The notes: generated from the sequence alone by a model not told the origin. DNA of 64,000 nt from JBAWAP01 sp049589355 (GCA_049589355.1 JBAWAP010000323.1:1-64000), one strand, 5' to 3'. Shown: positions 44,779 to 54,189, counted from the stretch's first letter. Made by a program: numbers and translations.

Positions 44779-47454
44779 ATGGGATTAGAAAGAGAAGCTG
44801 TGCTGAAGCGGATTGTGGAAGGGGGCGGTCCGGAGGGCCTTGATCTATCGGGCCAGGACCTGGCGGGGATTGACCTCAGCGGGTTTGATCTTCATGGCGT
44901 TATCTTGGCCAGGGCCGATCTTCGGAAAGCCGATTTGAGGGGGGCGAATCTGCGGGGAGCAGACCTCTCTCGGGCTATCTTGCAGGGGGCTGATCTGCGC
45001 TGGGCCGACCTTTCCCAGGCTAACCTGTGCTGGGCAGATATGGAGAATGCGAACCTGCGAGGAGCGGACCTCGATGGCGCCGATATGGAGGGCACTGAAG
45101 TCGCCGGGTATCTTACGGAAAAGGAGTTAGCAAGAGGCGGTAGAGGAGAGGAGCCCCCTCCCGCTTCTCCCCGGCGGCAGTCGGGAGCATTGACCACGCT
45201 GGCTATCCTGATATTTGCTCTGGCTGTGGCAGACCTGCTTTGTGTTTGGGGATGGCTCTACAAAGCCTCTTACTTCGATGAGTTCGGCCTCCCTTGGAGC
45301 CTCGGTCTCAACCTGCTATCCCTGGATTACCTCCTTCGAGGCGGACAGGTCCTCGGGATTAGCTTGGGATTCCTCCTGACGCTGCTCGTGCTCTTTTTCT
45401 ACGTACTTTTGATGGTGAGCGTCATCGCGTTCATATTTTCCGTGTTCGCCTATCTAGGCGACCGTATCCTCCCTCGGGTAGAGGCTTCTTCGATTCGCCG
45501 AAGTGTCATGGTAATACTGCTTCTGGCCTGTCTGGTCAGTTGGGCACTGATCTTGCCCCGCCTCATCCCCCTTGGCGGCTGGCTAATCAAGGAGGGAATC
45601 TCAGCGAAGGAAGGCTTTCAGGTTTTTCGAGGGTTCCTCGTTACCTCCTCTATCGTCAAGAAAACACTCTTTCTCGCTTTCTTAGCGGTCTGTCTGATTC
45701 CTTTATGGATTCTCTACCGGCTTTTCTGCCAGGGGCTGCAGAGGGCAAGGTCCCCGTTTCTGTGGTTGGGGAATGCCTTGACTTTCCTGAAGAGGGCTCG
45801 CCTTTTTGACCAATTTCGCCCCTTGACACCCTGGGAACGGCGTTTGGGCTTGCTGGCAGTGGCGGTCATTGTCATCGCCATTCCTACCTTTCTGACTCAG
45901 GCTGGGAGGCTGCGTGCCCAGGAGGACATGTGCGACGGAGGCTCGCTTCCCCTGGTCAGCTTCTACGAGAAAGGGTTGTTGGAAACGTCCTCGCTACAGA
46001 CGGAGGAAACAGAAGGGCAGTTTTGCTTGCGGCTTCTGCTGTTTAGAGACGGCAATTACTACGTGTTCTATCCATACCAGACCCACGAGGTCGAGGAGAG
46101 GTGGCAGCCCAGCTTGTACGAGATCTCCGCTGAGCAGGTGGATTTCATCAAACTGAAGGAGCGCACGGATTGTTTGACGTGTCGTGATGATGTCTTTCCC
46201 GCAGAGGAGCCAACTCTGATCATCTCGGCTGTGCCTACCAGTACTGCAACGCCGACCGAGGTGCCGACCGAGACGCCGACCGAGACGCCTACCGCCACGG
46301 CCACGCCTGGGACACCCACTGCCACGAGCACGTCAGTGGCACCCACTGCCACATTCACGCCGGAGGTGCCTACTGCCACAGATACACCCATGCCGCCTAC
46401 TCCAACAAATACGCCTGTGCCACCTACAGACACGCCGCAACCGACTCCAACGCCTATCCCACCGACGGCGACGAACACGCCGCCCGTAGGTCCTACGCCA
46501 CTGGAGCCGGGGTGCAGGGACAAGTATGAGCCTGACGACATCGTGGGGCAGCAAAAGCTTATAGCCTTGGGCGAGACTCAGACCCGCAGCTTCTGCCCTG
46601 AGAACGATTTCGACCTGGTAGAATTCCCGGTCAAAAAGGATCGGTGGTACCACGTCTATACCCACGATTTGGCCATGGGCGTGGATACGATGATCTCTGT
46701 CGGGTTGGTGCCGAAAATCGCTCGCTATTGTGATCCCTCCAATTGTGCCAACGACGATATCGCGCCAGGGAACCTGGCCTCGGCCATACTCTTCCAGGCT
46801 GACGTTGATGGCACTGCTTTGGTGTCCATTGACAATCGCTACCAACATGGACCTGACAAGACATACCAGATCACCGTTATGGAAATTGTGCCCACGCCCA
46901 CGACTACGCCAAGCATTACCCTGACGCCGACCCCGACCCCGACCCGCACTCCTACACCTACCATCACCGTCACCCCGTCGCTTACTCCGGGCTACGATCT
47001 GTATGAACCCAACAACTCCTTCTCGACTGCTTGGCTGATAAACTCCAGTGAAAAGTTCTTCGCCTATATAGACCCGGGTTCTGATCTGGACTACTTCCGG
47101 TTCAACGTCCAGAACGCCGATTACCAGATCACGGTGTGGTTGACGATCCCCGATCCTGGGAAAATGCTCTATGGTGTTGACCTCTACGACGCCGATTACA
47201 GTCGCATGGGTACGAAGGCGAACCAGGCCGGCGAGAGCTCTATCAGCTTCACCCACGATCCCGCAGCAACGGGTAGGTACTACGTAAGAGTGTACAGCAT
47301 CCAAAGTCGCTTCGATCCTAGCAAGGCCTATGAGTTGATGGTTGTCTTCGACAAGGCCTCGACGCCTACTCCTCCACCTACCTCGACGCCGACCAGCACT
47401 CCTACTCCAACCAACACGGCTATACCCAGCCCGACACCAACGGTAATAGAGTAG
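44779..47454 (+). CDS. Pentapeptide-repeat, multi-TM, Thr/Pro-stalk and PPC-domain fusion protein
   Basis: 891 residues in clear blocks. 20-110: pentapeptide repeats (ADLRKADLRGANLRGADLS), a right-handed beta-helix. 135-375: about six TM helices. 380-470: a Cys-bearing extracytoplasmic stretch. 475-600: PT/TP stalk. 605-715: PPC-like beta domain (DKYEPDDIVGQQKLI, DFDLVEFPVKKDRWY). 725-755: TP linker. 760-865: second PPC domain (YDLYEPNNSFSTAW, DLDYFRFNVQ). Then a TP tail. The helix is inside, the stalk outside. PPC domains often accompany secreted proteases and bind surface partners. I know no described protein with this order. Start ATG 44779; own promoter. Confidence 0.8.
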   Translation: MGLEREAVLKRIVEGGGPEGLDLSGQDLAGIDLSGFDLHGVILARADLRKADLRGANLRGADLSRAILQGADLRWADLSQANLCWADMENANLRGADLDGADMEGTEVAGYLTEKELARGGRGEEPPPASPRRQSGALTTLAILIFALAVADLLCVWGWLYKASYFDEFGLPWSLGLNLLSLDYLLRGGQVLGISLGFLLTLLVLFFYVLLMVSVIAFIFSVFAYLGDRILPRVEASSIRRSVMVILLLACLVSWALILPRLIPLGGWLIKEGISAKEGFQVFRGFLVTSSIVKKTLFLAFLAVCLIPLWILYRLFCQGLQRARSPFLWLGNALTFLKRARLFDQFRPLTPWERRLGLLAVAVIVIAIPTFLTQAGRLRAQEDMCDGGSLPLVSFYEKGLLETSSLQTEETEGQFCLRLLLFRDGNYYVFYPYQTHEVEERWQPSLYEISAEQVDFIKLKERTDCLTCRDDVFPAEEPTLIISAVPTSTATPTEVPTETPTETPTATATPGTPTATSTSVAPTATFTPEVPTATDTPMPPTPTNTPVPPTDTPQPTPTPIPPTATNTPPVGPTPLEPGCRDKYEPDDIVGQQKLIALGETQTRSFCPENDFDLVEFPVKKDRWYHVYTHDLAMGVDTMISVGLVPKIARYCDPSNCANDDIAPGNLASAILFQADVDGTALVSIDNRYQHGPDKTYQITVMEIVPTPTTTPSITLTPTPTPTRTPTPTITVTPSLTPGYDLYEPNNSFSTAWLINSSEKFFAYIDPGSDLDYFRFNVQNADYQITVWLTIPDPGKMLYGVDLYDADYSRMGTKANQAGESSISFTHDPAATGRYYVRVYSIQSRFDPSKAYELMVVFDKASTPTPPPTSTPTSTPTPTNTAIPSPTPTVIE

Positions 47455-47514
47455 ATTGCCTTGCTGAGAGTTTTCGGCTCAAAGGACAGAAAGCAGAGAG
47501 GGGGAGCTAAGAAA

Positions 47515-48621
47515 GTGGGACGCAATTTCTCGAAACTGGCGCTAGCTTTGGGAATCTTCACGGCTGTCTTTCTCAAGTCAGGGGACCGTGTGGCTACAGA
47601 CCTGGTGGAGGCAACGGCGGGCAGAGTGTACGCATCGCTTGATTGTGCCTCTGCGTCGTGGGAGCAGGGTGACGACACGGAGGGTCTCACTATCTACGCC
47701 CTGGCGAGCCATCCAGGCAGTCCTAAGGTCTATGCGGGCGTTTGGGGGGACGGGGTCTATCGCGCGGTCAGCGGTGAGAATTCTTGGTGGCTGACCTCTT
47801 TAGGGTCTCCCATCGAGATCGCTTCCCTGGCCATTGATCCCATCAGCCCTGCTGTTGTCTACGCGGGAACAAAGGGGGATGGCATCAAAAGGAGTGCCAA
47901 TGGCGGTGATAGTTGGGGGGCAGTAACGGGCCTGGAGGGCCAGGATGTCTGGTCCCTGGCGATCACCTCCACAGTCGCTTCCATCTATGCCTACGCCGGT
48001 ACCGCAGGGGAAATCTACACTAGCACCAACGGGATTAACTGGGGCCTTGCTGGAGGCGCTGAGATTGGCACAGAGAAGCTCTACGCCCTCGCCGTTGATC
48101 CCGAGGACAGCAGAACCGCTTACGTGGGCACGAAGGGAAAAGGGGTCTATCGGACGACCGATGGTGGCCTTACCTGGACGCCGAGCGGTCTGTCCCCAAT
48201 GACCGCTCGGGCACTGGCTATCCACCCCAACGACAGCGAGACCATCTATGCTGGCACACAGCAATTTGAACAATCTAACCACGGGATTTTCAAGAGCACC
48301 GATGGTGGGGCCTCGTGGCCTTTAAGTGGATTAGACAAATACGATGTCTTAGCCATTGCCATCAACCCTCGCAACCCCGATTTTGTATATGCAGGAACAT
48401 CCGGGGATGGTGTCTGGATAAGCTACAATGGGGGCCACAGTTGGCACAGAATGCCCGGCCTGACAGGTGGCGCTAGCCGGGTCTACTCGCTGGCCCTTTT
48501 TACCCCTCAGGGGGAGGACGATTGCCAGGTTCTCTATGCTGGGACCACCGATGGCGTGTGGGCTCGTACCGTCATGTCCATTCATGTCCTTTACCTGCCT
48601 CTTGTTTATAATAAGAGGTAA
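47515..48621 (+). CDS. Secreted BNR/sortilin-like beta-propeller
   Basis: About 368 residues from GTG 47515 behind AGGGGGAG; an upstream TTG 47461 has none. Signal-like segment (KLALALGIFTAVFLKSG), then repeats with the BNR Asp-box style: IKRSANGGDSWGAV, VYRTTDGGLTWTPSG, IFKSTDGGASWPLSG, VWISYNGGHSWHRM. A carbohydrate-binding or structural propeller, catalytic residues not apparent. The C-terminus HVLYLPLVYNKR carries the LPLV tail also seen in the LVIVD protein. Follows the 44779 gene and is probably cotranscribed. Confidence 0.75.
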   Translation: MGRNFSKLALALGIFTAVFLKSGDRVATDLVEATAGRVYASLDCASASWEQGDDTEGLTIYALASHPGSPKVYAGVWGDGVYRAVSGENSWWLTSLGSPIEIASLAIDPISPAVVYAGTKGDGIKRSANGGDSWGAVTGLEGQDVWSLAITSTVASIYAYAGTAGEIYTSTNGINWGLAGGAEIGTEKLYALAVDPEDSRTAYVGTKGKGVYRTTDGGLTWTPSGLSPMTARALAIHPNDSETIYAGTQQFEQSNHGIFKSTDGGASWPLSGLDKYDVLAIAINPRNPDFVYAGTSGDGVWISYNGGHSWHRMPGLTGGASRVYSLALFTPQGEDDCQVLYAGTTDGVWARTVMSIHVLYLPLVYNKR

Positions 48622-48652
48622 TTTGCGGGGCAATAGACTCAACAGGTGGCCG

Positions 48653-48997
48653 ATGCGCATTGCTGTAGTAGGCCCTTGTGCCTCGGGAAAGACAGCTCTG
48701 GCCGAGCGCCTTCAGAATCTGGGCTACGAGGCTCACGAGTGTACCCAAGAGCACTCCTACGTGCCAACGATGTGGCAGAAGATCTCCAAGCCGGATGTCC
48801 TGATCTATCTGGACGCCAGCCTCCCAGTTGTTGCCGAGCGCCGGTCCGCTGACTGGAGCGAGGAGTACCTGGCCAAACTAAACCTTCGCCTTTCCCATGC
48901 TCGCCAGCACTGTGACCTTTACATTCAAACCGACGAGTTGAGCGAAGAGGAGGTTCTGGAGAGAGCCCTCGATTTTCTGGAAGGAGGGGGCAGGTGA
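48653..48997 (+). CDS. Small P-loop kinase-like protein
   Basis: 114 residues from ATG 48653 (AGGTGG upstream). Walker A GPCASGKTALAERL at the start, then LIYLDASLPVVAERRS and NLRLSHARQHCDLYIQ. Resembles short dephospho-CoA/shikimate kinase-like proteins of unknown substrate. Lies 31 bases after the propeller gene. Confidence 0.65.
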   Translation: MRIAVVGPCASGKTALAERLQNLGYEAHECTQEHSYVPTMWQKISKPDVLIYLDASLPVVAERRSADWSEEYLAKLNLRLSHARQHCDLYIQTDELSEEEVLERALDFLEGGGR

Positions 48998-49063
48998 GGG
49001 TAGGCTCTCCATGGAAGAATTCATCCCCTCCCCCCACGAGGGGGAAAAGTCAGGTGCAACCAC

Positions 49064-49408
49064 ATGAACATTGAAGATTACCACTTTGGCCGGATCGTAA
49101 TTGACGGCAGGCTCTACACATCCGATGTCATCGTTTTTCCCGATCGCGTCAAGGATGGCTGGTGGCGAAACGAGGGCCACGAGCTATGCCCAGCCGACCT
49201 GTGGGAGGTCGTCCAAGAGAAGCCGGAAGTGCTGGTGGTGGGCACTGGCCACTCGGGCTTGATGAGGGTCCTGCCGAAAGCGGAGGAGTATCTGGAGCAA
49301 CAGGGCATCAAGTTGATGGTCGAGAGGACGGCCGAAGCTTGCCAAACGTTCAATCGGCTCTGCAGCTCTGGGGAGAAGGTTGTGGCCGTCCTTCATTTGA
49401 CCTGTTGA
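49064..49408 (+). CDS. Mth938-like domain protein
   Basis: 114 residues: HFGRIVIDGRLYTSDVIVF, RNEGHELCPADLWEVV, EVLVVGTGHSGLMRVLP and TAEACQTFNRLCSSGEKVVA, the full pattern of the Mth938/NDUFAF3/AAMDC fold. In eukaryotes relatives help assemble respiratory complex I; in bacteria its role is unclear, although it often sits beside secD/secF, as here. Confidence 0.85.
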   Translation: MNIEDYHFGRIVIDGRLYTSDVIVFPDRVKDGWWRNEGHELCPADLWEVVQEKPEVLVVGTGHSGLMRVLPKAEEYLEQQGIKLMVERTAEACQTFNRLCSSGEKVVAVLHLTC

Positions 49409-49420
49409 GGCTGACTATAG

Positions 49421-49470
49421 ACCTCCGAGGTTTTGGTAACTGAGGTTCGTAAACCTCGGAGGTATTTTTT
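49421..49470 (+). terminator. Terminator after the Mth938-like gene
   Basis: ACCTCCGAGGTTT (49421-49433) pairs with AAACCTCGGAGGT (49451-49463), followed by ATTTTTT. Built from the dispersed ACCTCGGAGGT repeat. Confidence 0.88.
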
Positions 49471-49485
49471 GGGGGGATCGGCCAT

Positions 49486-49514
49486 TTGACAGATGAGGGG
49501 CAATGGGCTATAAT
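49486..49514 (+). promoter_or_regulatory. secD-secF promoter
   Basis: TTGACA (49486-49491), 17 bp, TATAAT (49509-49514), both perfect. Start near 49521 gives a leader of about 112 bases, in which GTCTGAAAA and TTTTCAGAC (about 49547-49602) form a 9-bp stem. Confidence 0.85.
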
Positions 49515-49633
49515 CTACTGCGTTTGTCACTGAAGTCTGAGAACTTGTCTGAAAAGTAGCGGGCTGGGCTCCCACGCGATCTGCTGGTTTTTCAGACGAG
49601 CTCTGAGTCCATGGGAGGGGAGGAAAGTCGCTT

Positions 49634-51133
49634 TTGAGAGAGAGAAATGTTGGCTTATTGATTGGCATCATAGTTCTGGCCCTGGCGGCTATCTGGGTGG
49701 ACTTGCCGACCAACCCGGGCCTTCACATTCACCTGGGCCCCATCAACTTCGATAAGGACATCAGGGTTCACCAGGGGTTGGACCTGCAGGGAGGCTTGCA
49801 GGTGCTCCTGGAGGCGGATCTGGCCGAGGGCGAAGCCATTGATCCTGGCGCTATGGATGCAGCCAAGGTCATCGTCGGGAACCGCGTTGATGCCCTGGGC
49901 GTGGCCGAGCCCCTGGTCCAATCGCAGGGCGAACGGCGGATCATCGTCGAGCTGCCGGGGGTGAAAGATCCTGAGTTGGCTATTGCCACCATCCGTGAGA
50001 CAGGTCTCTTGGAGTTTGTTGATGGGGGCAGTACGTTCTTGCCTCCGGACACGGTGGTCAGAACCACCGTCGGCGGTCTGGAGAGCGCGGAGACAGTGCC
50101 CACGGCTGCTCCTACAGAAGTAGTGACCCCAACAGTGGGGATCACGGGCACGTCCACTGTTGGTCCTACAGGTGAGGTTACCTCCACGGCGGAGGCTACA
50201 GTTGCCGTCACTCCTACAGTGCCGGTTCCTACCGGACAGGTTTACACCACGGTTATGACGGGCAAGGAGTTGGAGACAGCCAACGTTGCCTTGGATCAGT
50301 ATGGTAAGCCGGAGATTCAGTTCAGCCTGAAGTCTGAAGGGGCCAGTACTTTCGCTACCTTCACCAGCCGGAACGTGGGGAAGTTTCTGTGCATTGTTCT
50401 AGACAAACAAGTCATCTCCTGCCCACGGATTCAAACCGCTATCACCGAGGGCCAAGCTCGTATTACCGGTGAGTTTACTTTGGAGGAAGCGCGAAGTCTG
50501 GCTATCCAGTTGCGTTACGGCGCTTTGCCGGTTCCCCTGAGAGTGGAGACGACTCGCACCGTCGGCCCTACCCTGGGCCAGGACTCGGTGCGGAAGAGCA
50601 CCACCGCTGGGGCCATCGGGCTGAGTATCGTCTTCCTCTTTATGCTCGTCTACTATCGGTTCCCTGGCTTTCTGGCCGACCTGGCCCTGGCCATCTATGC
50701 CCTTCTCAACTTTGCGATCTACAAATTTGGCCTGCCGCCACTCTTTGGTTACGTCACCTTGACCCTGCCCGGTATCGCTGGCTTTTTGCTCTCCACCGGC
50801 ATGGCTGTAGATGCCAACATCCTCATCTTCGAGCGGATGAAAGAGGAGTTGCGGGCCGGACGCAGTCTGGGAGCAGCCATCGAGGCTGGCTTTAGCCGTG
50901 CCTGGACCTCCATCCGCGACTCTAATATTTCCACCATCATCACTTGTGCTATTCTATTCTACTTTGGCTCCACCTTTGGAGCCAGCATGGTCAAGGGTTT
51001 CGCTCTCACCCTGATCATCGGTGTGAGTATCAGTATGTTCACCGCCGTCACGATCACCCGCACCTTCGTTCGCCTCGCCTTCGATGCGTTCGGCGACACT
51101 CTGCGGGATAAAAGATGGCTTTTGGGAGTGTAG
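49634..51133 (+). CDS. secD: Protein translocase subunit SecD
   Basis: 499 residues from TTG 49634 behind GGAGGAAAG. One N-terminal TM helix, periplasmic-type P1 domain (HQGLDLQGGLQVLLEAD, GVKDPELAIATI), then TM helices 2-6 with GMAVDANILIFERMKEEL. It works with SecF to pull proteins across the membrane using the proton gradient. Between about residues 155 and 205 there is a PT/VT-rich insertion (TVPTAAPTEVVTPTVGI) that standard SecD lacks and that resembles the surface-protein stalks nearby. Confidence 0.94.
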   Translation: MRERNVGLLIGIIVLALAAIWVDLPTNPGLHIHLGPINFDKDIRVHQGLDLQGGLQVLLEADLAEGEAIDPGAMDAAKVIVGNRVDALGVAEPLVQSQGERRIIVELPGVKDPELAIATIRETGLLEFVDGGSTFLPPDTVVRTTVGGLESAETVPTAAPTEVVTPTVGITGTSTVGPTGEVTSTAEATVAVTPTVPVPTGQVYTTVMTGKELETANVALDQYGKPEIQFSLKSEGASTFATFTSRNVGKFLCIVLDKQVISCPRIQTAITEGQARITGEFTLEEARSLAIQLRYGALPVPLRVETTRTVGPTLGQDSVRKSTTAGAIGLSIVFLFMLVYYRFPGFLADLALAIYALLNFAIYKFGLPPLFGYVTLTLPGIAGFLLSTGMAVDANILIFERMKEELRAGRSLGAAIEAGFSRAWTSIRDSNISTIITCAILFYFGSTFGASMVKGFALTLIIGVSISMFTAVTITRTFVRLAFDAFGDTLRDKRWLLGV

Positions 51134-51142
51134 GAGACAACC

Positions 51143-52093
51143 ATGTTTAACATTATCGGCAAACGCTACTGGTATTTTCTGATTTCAGCCCTGCTTATCG
51201 TTCCAGGTCTGATAGCAATGACCTACTCCACCATCACCTATGGCACACCGGTGAGGCTGAGCATTGATTTCACCGGCGGCAGCCTGATGGTGATCAAATT
51301 TCAGCAGCCCGCTACAGAGGGTGCTATCCGCGACGTCTTCATGAGCTATGGCTTCACTAACCCTGTAATACAGCATTTGGGTAAGCCAGAAGACAACACC
51401 TGGCAGGTGCGTGTAGGGTTCACTGATCTGGAGACGGTGGACAAGATCAAAGCATCGTTGGCGGACCAGATTGGTCCTATTGATGAGGCCAGCTCTAGCT
51501 TCAGCACTATCGGCCCGGCCGTGGGGCACGAGGTGACCCGGTCTGCTGCCGTGGCGGTGGTCATCGCTTCGTTGCTGGTAGGAGCGTTCATCATCATCAC
51601 CTTCCGCCGCGTCCCCAACGCCTTCCGCTACGGCGTCAGCGCTATCTCGGCCATGGTCCACGATATCCTGGTTGCCTTGGGGTTCGTCTCCATTATGGGG
51701 CTTCTCTTCAACTGGGAAGTGGATGCCCTCTTTCTGACGGCCATCCTGACCGTCATTGGCTTTTCGGTGCAGGATAAAATTGTGGTCTTTGATCGCATCC
51801 GTGAGAACACGCCCAAGCGACGGGGTGAGCCTTACGAGACCATCGTCAACCGCAGCATCCTGGAGGTCATTCACCGCTCCCTGACCACTCAGCTCAACGC
51901 CATGTTCGTGATGATTGCCATCTTGCTCTTCGGTGGAGCCAGCATTAAGCAGTTCATCGCCGTGATGTTGGTCGGGATGGTCACCGCCACCTACTCATCA
52001 ATTTTCATCGCCGTACCGCTGTTAGTCGTTTGGGAAAAGGGCGAGGCGGGTCAATTCTTCCGCAACCTGCGAAGGCGAGAGGCAGCGGCCTAG
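51143..52093 (+). CDS. secF: Protein translocase subunit SecF
   Basis: 316 residues, 9 bases after secD. N-terminal SIDFTGGSLMVIKF, TM region with GFSVQDKIVVFDRIREN and RSLTTQLNAMFVMIAIL. Forms the SecDF complex with the upstream product. No insertion of the PT kind. yajC is not seen. Confidence 0.94.
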   Translation: MFNIIGKRYWYFLISALLIVPGLIAMTYSTITYGTPVRLSIDFTGGSLMVIKFQQPATEGAIRDVFMSYGFTNPVIQHLGKPEDNTWQVRVGFTDLETVDKIKASLADQIGPIDEASSSFSTIGPAVGHEVTRSAAVAVVIASLLVGAFIIITFRRVPNAFRYGVSAISAMVHDILVALGFVSIMGLLFNWEVDALFLTAILTVIGFSVQDKIVVFDRIRENTPKRRGEPYETIVNRSILEVIHRSLTTQLNAMFVMIAILLFGGASIKQFIAVMLVGMVTATYSSIFIAVPLLVVWEKGEAGQFFRNLRRREAAA

Positions 52094-52163
52094 GGAATCA
52101 GTTTGTGGCTCATCGGTTGTCATGCAGATGTAGGCTGGTTCCAATGCAAGCAGAGGGTGAAAA

Positions 52164-54083
52164 ATGAAGAGGACGAACCTTCGGAGGGTTGCTCTGGCTG
52201 CCCTGAGCCTTTGGCTCATGCTGGCAGCCATTTCTCTTTCTGGGTTACCCGTTTTGCCGGCGGGTGCCCAGGACGGTGTGACGCTGGAACTGGTGGCCCA
52301 ACTCAGGGGGACAACTTATGCCGTCCACGTGATTGGCAACTATGCCTACATCGGCGAGGGGCCAAGGCTGGTCGTCCTGGACATCTCCGACCCGGCCAAC
52401 CCCACGGAGGTGGGCCGCACCGACGTGCTACACGGCGTTGTGTGGGGTGTTCACGTGGTGGGGGATTACGCCTACGTTGCCGCTGGGCCTGATGGCCTGC
52501 GGGTCATCTCGGTCGCTGACAAGGCCAACCCTATTGAGGTTGGCTTTCTCGACACCCCTGGCTGGGCCTATGGCGTTCACGTCGTGGGGGACTACGCCTA
52601 CGTTGCCGATGAAGAAGGTGGCCTGCGGGTCATCTCGGTTGCCGACAAGGCCAGTCCCACCGAGGCTGGCTTCTTCAATACGCCCGGTGTAGCGTACGGC
52701 GTTCAGGTAGTGGGGGATTACGCCTACGTCGCCGATTATGGCGCTGGTCTGCGGGTCATCACCGTTGCGGACAAGGCCGACCCAACCGAGGTAGGTTTCT
52801 TCGACACCGATAGCCTGGCATGGGGCGTTCGCGTCGTGGAGGACTATGCCTACGTCACCGATTATCTGGAGGGCCTTCGAATCATCTCGGTTGCCGACAA
52901 GGCGAATCCCACTGAGGTCAGCTTCTTTGACACATCTGGCTATGCTTATGGCGTTCACGTGATGGGCGACTATGCCTACGTAGCCAACGCCGCTGGCCTA
53001 TGGGTCATCTCGGTTGCGGACAAGGCGAACCCCACCGAGGTCAGCTTCTTCGACACGCCAGGCTCGGCGTATGGCGTTCATGTTGTGGGGGACTACGCCT
53101 ACGTCGCCGATAGGTGGGAGGGTCTGCGGGTCATCTCTGTAGCTGACAAGGCGAACCCCACCGAGGTGGGCTACTTCGACACGGCTGGCCAGGCAGAGGG
53201 CGTTAACGTCGTGGGGGACTACGCCTACATCGCCGGTTGGAGAGCTGGCCTGCGGGTCATCTCGATTGCGGACAAGGCGCACCCCACCGAGGTTGGCTAC
53301 TTCGACACGCCTGGCTCGGCAGAGGGCGTTCACGTGGTGGGGGACTACGCCTACGTCGCCGATTGGGATCAGGGACTTCGGGTCATCTCGGTTGCGGATG
53401 AGGCTCACCCCACCGAGGTTGGCTTCTTCGATACGCCCGGCACGGCAAGGGGAGTTCACGCCGTGGGGGACTACGCCTACGTCGCCGATGGCGGCGAGGG
53501 CCTACGAGTCATCTCGGTGGCTGACAAGGCCAACCCCGCCGAGGTTGGCTACTTCGATACGTCCGGCACGGCATACGGCGTTCACGTCGTCGGTGACTAC
53601 GCCTACGTCGCCGATGAGAGAGGGGGCCTTCGGATCATCTCGGTGGTGGATAGGGCCAACCCGGCCGAGGTTGGCTTCTTCGACAGGGCAGGCGCTGCAG
53701 ATGGCGTTCACGTGGTGGGGAATTACGCCTACGTCGCTGATTCCGATGAGGGCCTTCGAGTCATCTCCGTTGCCGACAAGGCAAATCCCACTGAGGTCGG
53801 CTTCTTCGACACGTCTGGCTATGCTTATGCCGTTCACGTCGTGGGGAACTACGCCTACGTCGCCGATCATAGGGAGGGCCTTCTGGTCATCTCCGTTGCT
53901 GACAAGGCTAACCCCACCGAGGTGGGCTCCTTCGACACGCCTGGCAGGGCGGTGGGCGTTCAGGTGGCAGGGGACTACGCCTACGTCGCCGATTTGGATG
54001 GTGGGCTGGTCATCCTGCGCATCATCAGGGAGCTGCCTTACACGATCTGCCTGCCCCTTGTCCTCAAAAACTACGGCCCGTAA
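52164..54083 (+). CDS. Secreted LVIVD-repeat beta-propeller protein
   Basis: 639 residues. Signal peptide 1-35 (RRVALAALSLWLMLAAISLS, cleavage near AGA-QDG). Then 13 complete and one partial 42-residue LVIVD repeats, consensus GVHVVGDYAYVADxxxGLRV then ISVADKANPTEVGFFDT. The C-terminus TICLPLVLKNYGP carries the LPLV tail. A surface or secreted structural propeller; no catalytic site is visible. The 126-bp DNA period keeps extra frames open on both strands, which are artefacts. Ends in a clear terminator. Confidence 0.88.
   Translation: MKRTNLRRVALAALSLWLMLAAISLSGLPVLPAGAQDGVTLELVAQLRGTTYAVHVIGNYAYIGEGPRLVVLDISDPANPTEVGRTDVLHGVVWGVHVVGDYAYVAAGPDGLRVISVADKANPIEVGFLDTPGWAYGVHVVGDYAYVADEEGGLRVISVADKASPTEAGFFNTPGVAYGVQVVGDYAYVADYGAGLRVITVADKADPTEVGFFDTDSLAWGVRVVEDYAYVTDYLEGLRIISVADKANPTEVSFFDTSGYAYGVHVMGDYAYVANAAGLWVISVADKANPTEVSFFDTPGSAYGVHVVGDYAYVADRWEGLRVISVADKANPTEVGYFDTAGQAEGVNVVGDYAYIAGWRAGLRVISIADKAHPTEVGYFDTPGSAEGVHVVGDYAYVADWDQGLRVISVADEAHPTEVGFFDTPGTARGVHAVGDYAYVADGGEGLRVISVADKANPAEVGYFDTSGTAYGVHVVGDYAYVADERGGLRIISVVDRANPAEVGFFDRAGAADGVHVVGNYAYVADSDEGLRVISVADKANPTEVGFFDTSGYAYAVHVVGNYAYVADHREGLLVISVADKANPTEVGSFDTPGRAVGVQVAGDYAYVADLDGGLVILRIIRELPYTICLPLVLKNYGP
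52310..54010 (+). repeat. 126-bp tandem repeat array inside the LVIVD gene
   Basis: Thirteen full units and part of another, each coding one 42-residue repeat; conserved stretches such as GACTACGCCTACGTCGCCGA recur. Units differ at many third positions, so the array is old, though homogenisation between some units is likely. Confidence 0.9.
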
Positions 54084-54154
54084 GCCTGTGAATAGAGTTC
54101 GCAGGCTGGGAGCCAAAGCACGCCGAGGCGTGTTCTCCTATATGGGCCTACACG

Positions 54155-54185
54155 CGGGGTTGAGAAGAGTCTCAGCCCCGTTTTT
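54155..54185 (+). terminator. Terminator of the LVIVD gene
   Basis: CGGGGTTGAGA (54155-54165), loop AGAG, TCTCAGCCCCG (54170-54180), then TTTTT. An 11-bp stem with one G-U pair. Confidence 0.88.
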
Positions 54186-54189
54186 CGTT

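Noticed and set aside
46200..46500. Repetitive ACGCC/CCTAC tract considered as a CRISPR or minisatellite
   Set aside because: It is the Thr/Pro stalk of the surface protein; units are irregular and without spacers. No CRISPR array was found anywhere in the window.
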